Source: UBA1189 sp045126595
GTDB taxonomy: Bacteria; Bacteroidota; Bacteroidia; Bacteroidales; Bacteroidaceae
DNA: 11,176 nucleotides
Assembly (NCBI GenBank): GCA_045126595.1
Contig: JBGVOS010000133.1
Location: forward strand, 1-11,176
Reading direction: 5' to 3'
Part shown: positions 6,957 through 11,176 of the stretch, in pieces
Layout: every line of letters begins with the position of its first letter
How positions within the stretch are numbered: position 1 is the stretch's first letter
Program-made: the position numbers and the translations under genes
The notes under the pieces: generated by a model
Database searches by the model: none
What the model saw: the letters and a program-made list of their open reading frames with translations, nothing else
What the model was told of the DNA's origin: nothing

Positions 6957-7589
6957 TTACAAACTCCCCTTCACATAGAACCGCACATTCTTCGCGCCCA
7001 TGGCGCGTAGTTTGCCGGCTTTGACCAGTTCCTTGAGCTTCTTCGTGGCGGTGTAGCGTGAGCATTCGCAGACGGACTCGAAGTTGCGGCGTTGCATGAA
7101 CTCGTGTTCCTCGAAATACTTGGCCAGGCGGCGCAGGATCACCTCATCGCTCAGTTGTTTGTTGGGGTTGGGGCCACCGCTCACGATCTCGGCACCCTGC
7201 ATGGCGTGCTTCATCTCGGCGCAGGGGGTGAAGAGGATGTTCTTTACGCGGATGTCGTTCTTCGTCACGCGGTCCTCCAGTTTCTTGTTGCCGCAGGTGA
7301 GCGAGAGGCTGAAGGTGCCGAGGTGTGCCAGCTCCACGCGGTTGCCGTCGAGCAGCTCCTCACACACGCACTGCCCCAAGGCCTGCAGCACGGCAGCCAC
7401 ATCGGACTCCGTCACGCTACAGGCGTGGTTGATGCGCTTGGCCAGCTCCTTTGTAGTCGTCAACTCGCAGTTCACTACGGTCACCGCCACTGGCGGATTC
7501 TTCTTCGACGCCGTGCCCATAAGGTCATTCTGTCGGCGCAACTGGTAGGCAATAGTGCCTGATTTCTTGGTTGTTGTCTTTTGGCTCAT
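6957..7589 (-). CDS. HU-related DNA-binding protein with C-terminal winged helix
   Basis: 210 residues. Residues ~10-135 match the Bacteroidetes HU-related (HU-HIG type) proteins: a basic N-terminus (TIAYQLRRQNDL), a helical pair (KELAKRINHACSVTESDVAA, VLQALGQCVCEELLDGNRVE) and the HU hallmark LAHLGTFSLSL, then DIRVKNILFTP. After a short linker (SGGPNPNKQ), residues ~146-208 look like a winged helix: EVILRRLAKYFEEHEFMQ, then CSRYTATKKLKELVKAGKL and a beta-hairpin ending VRFYVKG. It is therefore a two-domain nucleoid- or regulator-type DNA-binding protein, longer than HU (~90 residues). It is a single gene with its own promoter (7730-7760) and a leader containing four 22-bp repeats, which may be its own binding sites (inference). 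Confidence 0.8.
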   Translation of the reverse strand: MSQKTTTKKSGTIAYQLRRQNDLMGTASKKNPPVAVTVVNCELTTTKELAKRINHACSVTESDVAAVLQALGQCVCEELLDGNRVELAHLGTFSLSLTCGNKKLEDRVTKNDIRVKNILFTPCAEMKHAMQGAEIVSGGPNPNKQLSDEVILRRLAKYFEEHEFMQRRNFESVCECSRYTATKKLKELVKAGKLRAMGAKNVRFYVKGSL

Positions 7590-7625
7590 AGCATATCTGA
7601 TTTAGATTAAAACTATTTTCATTCT

Positions 7626-7713
7626 ATTTACCGCTGCCCAGCGGTAACGTTACCCTTGCACAACAGCAACCTTACCTTTGCGCAACGGCAAGGTTACCCT
7701 TGCGCAGCGGTAA
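7626..7713. repeat. Four 22-bp tandem repeats in the leader of the HU-like gene
   Basis: Units at 7626-7647, 7648-7669, 7670-7691 and 7692-7713 share the plan NNTTACC-CTTGC-CA-CGG-AA, with partial divergence in the first. The first unit contains the perfect palindrome TTACCGCTGCCCAGCGGTAA (7628-7647); the junction with the second is the palindrome GGTAACGTTACC (7643-7654). The array lies between the predicted transcription start (~7724) and the ATG at 7589, so it is in the 5' untranslated region and could be operator DNA or alternative RNA hairpins. Confidence 0.85.
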
Positions 7714-7729
7714 ATAACTTCGGTTGCTA

Positions 7730-7760
7730 CAAAGTTACAAAACTATCAAGCGAAAAGCAA
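7730..7760 (-). promoter_or_regulatory. Promoter of the HU-like gene
   Basis: On the minus strand, TTG (7760-7758) is followed after 20 nt by TAACTTTG (7737-7730). The transcript would start near 7724 and carry a ~135-nt leader with the repeat array. Confidence 0.7.
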
Positions 7761-7785
7761 GCATTTACCCATCGAAATTATTCTA

Positions 7786-7816
7786 TTGCGAACGCTTTTT
7801 ACGGGATTTATCTTTG
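7786..7816 (+). promoter_or_regulatory. Plus-strand promoter-like sequence without a gene
   Basis: TTG (7786-7788), 20 nt, TATCTTTG (7809-7816): the same consensus and spacing as the other promoters, back to back with the HU-like promoter. No credible ORF follows. A transcript would run toward the terminator at 8068-8112, giving a noncoding RNA of up to ~290 nt, or this is the stranded promoter of a lost divergent gene. Confidence 0.45.
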
Positions 7817-7954
7817 CCGAAGGAAAAAGGTTACGTAGCCTATCAAAAGCAGAACAAGCGCTGTTGGCGGCATCGTAACTTTGCGGAAGAAACGAATATA
7901 CATTATGCTAGGCAACAATATAGATATTGTCCAACAAGAAAATCTCAGCAATGG

Positions 7955-8036
7955 TGTCATCCTGAGGAACGAAGGATCCCGCGCTAGTACTTTGCCAGGG
8001 CACTTTGCGAGATGCTTCACGATGTTCAGCATGACA
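7955..8036. repeat. Dispersed-repeat-like hairpin (GTCATCCTGA ... TCAGCATGAC)
   Basis: Arms 7955-7965 (TGTCATCCTGA) and 8026-8036 (TCAGCATGACA) are complementary over 11 bp with one mismatch. They enclose GGAACGAAGGATCCCGC and GATGCTTCAC, the layout of intergenic repeats common in Bacteroidetes genomes and often mis-annotated as small proteins. Copies elsewhere cannot be counted from this window. Confidence 0.6.
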
Positions 8037-8067
8037 AACATGTTAGGACAACTACTATATTATTACC

Positions 8068-8112
8068 AAAAGAAAAGGCGGCTGGTATCACTCAAACCGC
8101 CTTTCTGTTTTT
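8068..8112. terminator. Bidirectional terminator downstream of the GH2 gene
   Basis: An 8-bp perfect stem (AAAGGCGG at 8074-8081, CCGCCTTT at 8097-8104) with a 15-nt loop. On the minus strand it is followed by TTTTCTTTT and ends the GH2 transcript 19 nt after the stop codon; on the plus strand it is followed by CTGTTTTT and would stop a transcript from the promoter-like sequence at 7786-7816. Confidence 0.85.
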
Positions 8113-8122
8113 CAGATAACGC

Positions 8123-10519
8123 TTACTTCACATTTACCCTAACCCTTTGGGGGCGCAGGCCTTTGCCTGAGACGGACAAGGTGATGCTTCCCCTCTTCAT
8201 GGACGAACGCAACACTACAAGTGCGCGGCCCTTCCATACGTTGTGGACGGCATCGACCGTTGAGCCCAGCTCCTTGATATCGGCATTGCCGAAGGCTGCC
8301 AGCGTGCCGTCTCCTTGCACTGACAGGCTGAGCTCATTGGTTGCATTCGGGCACACCACTCCGTGCTTGTCGACCACCTCTACCGTAATGAATGCGAGGT
8401 CTTGTCCATCGGCCTTGATGGTGGTACGGTCGGCCACAACGCGCAGGGCATAAGGGTCGCCCGCCGTATGCAACGTATTGCGTCCCGTGTTCATCTCAGC
8501 AATCGGGGTTCCCTGCTCGTCAACAGCCTCAGCACGCAGTGTACCGGGCACGTAGGGTATGGTTATCACCGCCTTGTACTCCTCGGCCCTCGTGGTAGGT
8601 CGCTCGGCCACCAGGCTATCGTTGAGGTACAAGCGCACGCGAGGCGCACGGTTGTATATCTCCACCTCAATGGGGCGGCCTTCGTGGCCGGGCCATGTCC
8701 AGCTCTCAAACGTGGGCCACACGCTCCACTGCGTCTCCTTTATTTGCCCATAGTAGCCATTGGGCTCCTTTACCGAAAGATAGAGCGGACGGTCGACATT
8801 CCAAAGCATATCTCTATAGTACGAGATGGGTTTACGCTGACCCACAAAATCGATGTCGCCACAGTAGGCTGCATGCCAAGGGTACTGGTTGCGATGATAG
8901 TGCTCGCCCTCGCTCTCGCCCTGGTAATACCAACGTCCTATACCGCTCTCGCCCTGATAGTCAATGGCCGTCCACACAAAATCGCCGAAGATATAGGGAT
9001 GGTCGGCACTATACGCCCAGTTCCAGAAAGCCTCGCGCGGGTACGACTCGCTCTGATACATCACGCGCTGCGGGTCGCGCTCATGGTCGGTCGCATGCTT
9101 ATGTATCATATAGTTGTAGCCCACAAGCTCGAAGGCCTCTGCCAGCGGGTCATATATCTCCCAATCGCCATCCCAAGCGCAGAGTGCCGAGGTGACAGGA
9201 CGTGTAGGGTCAAGTTGGCGGCACAGCTTGGCAAACTTTCTCGCCGTGGTGACCACCTGAATCTCCTTACGCTCGATGACCTCATTGCCCACGCTCCAGG
9301 CGAAGATGCTCGGATGGTTGCGGTCGCGCAGTACGAGTGCCGAGAGGTCTGCCTGCCAGTGCTCATCGATGAGCGTGGAGTAGTCGTAGGGGTTCTTGGC
9401 CGAGCGCCATCCGTCGAAGGCTTCGTCTATCACGAGCAATCCGATGTGGTCGCAAGCATCGAGGAAAGCCTCTGAGGGAGGGTTATGGCTGGTTCGAACG
9501 GCATTGAACCCAGCTGCCTTCATCAGCTCGGCCTTACGTTCCTCGGCACGGTCAAAGGCCGCTGCGCCGAGCAGGCCATTGTCGTGGTGCAGACAACCGC
9601 CATTGAGTTTGATGGGCCGACCATTGAGGAGGAATCCCTGCTCTGAATTGAAGGCAATGCTGCGAATGCCGAACGTCTGGGTCGTCACATCGATAGGCTT
9701 GTTGTTCTCGCTGATAGTGAGTGTAGCGTGATAGAGGTGGGGCGTATCGGGACTCCACAGATGAGCGTGAGGCACATCGAAAAGATGGGAAACCTCCAAC
9801 TCTTCGTGAGGCTTCACACGCACCGTACGGGAGTGCATACTGGAGAAACCACCTCCGATGCTCTCGTCTTGAGCTATCTTAAAGCACATATCAAGCACGC
9901 GGTCGCGGTCGCTCTCATTGACTATCACCGTCTGCACATCAACCCTGCTCGTGTCGTCCTGCTCCACCACAGGTGTAGTGACGAACGTGCCCCAATGCTT
10001 GAAGTGCACATCGGCCGTCTCGATGAACCACACGTGGCGATAGATGCCCGAACCCGTATACCAACGGCAGTTCTTCTGCTGCGAGTTGTCCACGCGAACA
10101 ACCACCTCATTGTCGCCCTCGCGCAGCAGCTCCGTCACATCGCGCAAGAAGGAGCTGTAGCCGTAGTGCTGCGTACCCGTCGACGTTCCATTGACAACAA
10201 CCTCCGCATTCATATATACCCCCTCAAAATAGAGCGAGTAACGTCGGTCGTCGCCTTTCGTCTTCAGGTGCAATACCTTGCGGTACTCTCCCTTTCCCGT
10301 GGGGTAATAGCCCCCATCATTGCCCGCAGGTTCATCAACCGAGGGCACACCTTGAATGCTCCAGTCGTGCGGGAGATTCACACTCACCACCGGCTGTCCC
10401 TCTCGACAGAACTCCCAATCAGCATCAATCAACGTACGACGTTGTTGCGCCACGACAGATGTCAGGCTCAGTGCCACAGCCGCCAACAGGACATACAAAC
10501 GACCTCTTTCTTTCATCAT
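8123..10519 (-). CDS. Secreted glycoside hydrolase family 2, beta-galactosidase-like
   Basis: 798 residues; two adjacent ATGs (10519, 10516) make the exact start ambiguous by one codon. The signal peptide is cleaved near SVVA|QQ (residue 24), placing it in the periplasm or beyond. Domains: GH2 sugar-binding jelly roll ~30-170 (DADWEF, NLPHDWSIQG, RWYTGSGIYRHVWF); Ig-like sandwich ~180-285; catalytic TIM barrel ~287-580 with RTSHNPPSEAFLDACD; acid/base E413 in SVGNEV; likely nucleophile E491 in YQSESYP; a DUF4982-like domain ~600-670; and a C-terminal Ig-like domain ~690-798 (VVADRTTIKADGQDLAFITV). This architecture is typical of Bacteroidetes exo-acting beta-galactosidases, but GH2 also includes mannosidases and glucuronidases, so the substrate is not proven. 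No SusC/SusD neighbours are in view. Confidence 0.93.
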   Translation of the reverse strand: MMKERGRLYVLLAAVALSLTSVVAQQRRTLIDADWEFCREGQPVVSVNLPHDWSIQGVPSVDEPAGNDGGYYPTGKGEYRKVLHLKTKGDDRRYSLYFEGVYMNAEVVVNGTSTGTQHYGYSSFLRDVTELLREGDNEVVVRVDNSQQKNCRWYTGSGIYRHVWFIETADVHFKHWGTFVTTPVVEQDDTSRVDVQTVIVNESDRDRVLDMCFKIAQDESIGGGFSSMHSRTVRVKPHEELEVSHLFDVPHAHLWSPDTPHLYHATLTISENNKPIDVTTQTFGIRSIAFNSEQGFLLNGRPIKLNGGCLHHDNGLLGAAAFDRAEERKAELMKAAGFNAVRTSHNPPSEAFLDACDHIGLLVIDEAFDGWRSAKNPYDYSTLIDEHWQADLSALVLRDRNHPSIFAWSVGNEVIERKEIQVVTTARKFAKLCRQLDPTRPVTSALCAWDGDWEIYDPLAEAFELVGYNYMIHKHATDHERDPQRVMYQSESYPREAFWNWAYSADHPYIFGDFVWTAIDYQGESGIGRWYYQGESEGEHYHRNQYPWHAAYCGDIDFVGQRKPISYYRDMLWNVDRPLYLSVKEPNGYYGQIKETQWSVWPTFESWTWPGHEGRPIEVEIYNRAPRVRLYLNDSLVAERPTTRAEEYKAVITIPYVPGTLRAEAVDEQGTPIAEMNTGRNTLHTAGDPYALRVVADRTTIKADGQDLAFITVEVVDKHGVVCPNATNELSLSVQGDGTLAAFGNADIKELGSTVDAVHNVWKGRALVVLRSSMKRGSITLSVSGKGLRPQRVRVNVK

Positions 10520-10563
10520 ACCTATGTTTTATAGTTTTACCATATGATTCTATACACTCTCTC

Positions 10564-10626
10564 CTCATCGTAAACAGGTCAGAGACACATTCCATGTCAC
10601 TTCTGCCTGTTTATGGATGCGATGAG
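10564..10626. repeat. Long interrupted hairpin upstream of the GH2 gene
   Basis: CTCATCG (10564-10570) pairs with CGATGAG (10620-10626); TAAACAGG (10571-10578) pairs with CCTGTTTA (10606-10613), leaving a 6-nt bulge; CAGA (10580-10583) pairs with TCTG (10602-10605). It totals 19 bp and sits 45 nt before the GH2 start and 48 nt after the preceding gene's stop. It has no U-tract, so it may be an mRNA processing or stability element or a binding site rather than a terminator. Confidence 0.6.
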
Positions 10627-10673
10627 AATAGCATTAAATCATTAATCATCAACCTCTATCAAACTTCGTCCAT

Positions 10674-11176
10674 CTACAACTTCATATCCCCAGGCTTAAC
10701 CCAGCCCATGTGGCGCATCAGTCGGTCGATGAGCAGGCTGATGATGGCGGGGGCCACGAAGTAAAGCAACACGATTTCCGTGATGAGCACATGGTTCGAC
10801 ACCGTGCCGCTCATCGTAGCATAGGTAGCCAGGGGACCCACCAAGCCGGCCGTACCCATGCCGGCACCGAGCGCATTGTTGGTCATCCCGAGCCAAAGCG
10901 TCGACACAGGACCGAGAATAGCCGAGGTGAGCGTCGGGGCAAGCCATATGATGGGTTTGCGGGCGATATTGCCAATCTGCAGCATCGAGGTGCCCAAGCC
11001 CTGCGAGAGGAGTCCGCCCACCCCATTGTCCGAGAAGCTGATGACGGCAAACCCCACCATCTGTGCGCAACAGCCTGCGGTGGCCGCGCCTGCCGCCAAG
11101 CCATCAATGCCGAACATCACACACAAAGCCACCGAACTGATAGGTAGCGTCAATGCACAACCCACCAGCACCGCCA
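10674..11176 (-). CDS. PTS EIIC-like membrane protein (PTS_EIIC_2 family), C-terminal part
   Basis: The frame is open to the right edge and ends with TAA at 10674-10676, giving the last ~167 residues; the N-terminal half lies beyond the window, and the GTG near 11171 is not a real start. The residues are hydrophobic with several membrane segments (LPISSVALCVMFGIDGLAAG, MVGFAVISFSDNGVGG, LTSAILGPVSTLWLGM, LITEIVLLYFVAPAIISLLI) and glycine-rich loops (QGLGTSMLQIGNIARKP, NNALGAGMGTAGLVGPLATY) that match the PTS_EIIC_2 family. It has no visible IIA or IIB domain. Bacteroidales rarely have complete sugar PTS, so a true phosphotransfer role is doubtful. It is 154 nt upstream of the GH2 gene and could be cotranscribed, because I see no consensus promoter between them. 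Confidence 0.75.
   Translation of the reverse strand, partial: AVLVGCALTLPISSVALCVMFGIDGLAAGAATAGCCAQMVGFAVISFSDNGVGGLLSQGLGTSMLQIGNIARKPIIWLAPTLTSAILGPVSTLWLGMTNNALGAGMGTAGLVGPLATYATMSGTVSNHVLITEIVLLYFVAPAIISLLIDRLMRHMGWVKPGDMKL

Larger units (their letters stand above)
7761..8122. other. Gene-free interval between the HU-like promoter and the GH2 gene
   Basis: I find no supportable protein gene here. Open frames present have no family features, and one translates the dispersed-repeat-like hairpin. The interval contains a plus-strand promoter-like sequence (7786-7816), a second isolated TAACTTTG on the plus strand at 7878-7885 with no -33 element, a repeat-like hairpin (7955-8036) and a bidirectional terminator (8068-8112). 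Confidence 0.6.

Noticed and set aside
7092..7562. 156-codon plus-strand open frame opposite the HU-like gene
   Set aside because: It is antisense to a gene with clear HU motifs and its own promoter; the translation has no family features.
7626..7713. CRISPR array
   Set aside because: The four units are directly adjacent with no spacers and the units themselves vary, so this is a tandem repeat and not a CRISPR.
7881..8453. 190-codon plus-strand frame across the intergenic region
   Set aside because: It reads through a dispersed-repeat-like hairpin and a terminator, and then antisense into the GH2 gene.
8363..9475. 370-codon plus-strand open frame opposite the GH2 gene
   Set aside because: It is antisense to a strongly supported GH2 catalytic domain, and its translation shows no recognisable family. 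High GC and regular codon use in the real gene keep the opposite strand open.
9728..10534. 268-codon plus-strand open frame
   Set aside because: It is antisense to the N-terminal sugar-binding and Ig-like domains of the GH2 protein, and its histidine/arginine-rich composition is typical of a shadow frame.

Overview
The window looks like a chromosomal segment from a Bacteroidales member, most likely Prevotella-like. The promoters match the Bacteroidetes consensus (TTTG or TTG, about 20 nt, TAnnTTTG). Signal peptides end in A|Q, one surface protein carries a type IX-like C-terminal tail, and the gene families (BtuB/BtuG, HU-related DNA-binding protein with a winged helix, GH2 with C-terminal Ig-like domains) are typical of the group. 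The genus is an inference. Every intact gene is on the minus strand.

Positions 1-4896 hold a cobalamin-uptake operon read right to left. It has a Bacteroidetes promoter (4865-4896), a well-formed cobalamin riboswitch (about 4680-4860), a leader of about 235 nt with a possible 38-codon ORF, the TonB-dependent receptor BtuB, a BtuG-like beta-propeller overlapping btuB by ATGA, and a third secreted protein running off the left edge. BtuG would capture corrinoid outside the cell and pass it to BtuB; the riboswitch would shut the operon off when cobalamin is plentiful. Unlike the published Bacteroides BtuG lipoproteins, this BtuG has no lipobox and appears to end in a T9SS-type tail.

Positions 5087-5530 are an internally deleted IS4-type element: two 20-bp inverted repeats flank only the last ~108 codons of the transposase, on the plus strand. 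Next to it (5652-6766) is a two-gene cassette with its own promoter: a compact 214-residue protein-kinase-fold protein and a HigA-like helix-turn-helix protein. This resembles a kinase toxin with its antitoxin and is the best candidate here for a poorly described system.

Positions 6957-7760 carry an HU-related DNA-binding protein fused to a C-terminal winged helix. Its 5' leader contains four imperfect 22-bp direct repeats, two of whose segments are perfect palindromes. Positions 7761-8122 contain no gene, but hold a plus-strand promoter-like sequence with no gene behind it, a dispersed-repeat-like hairpin and a bidirectional terminator. Positions 8123-10519 encode a secreted GH2 beta-galactosidase-like enzyme, preceded by a long hairpin (10564-10626). 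The right edge (10674-11176) is the C-terminal part of a PTS EIIC-like membrane protein.
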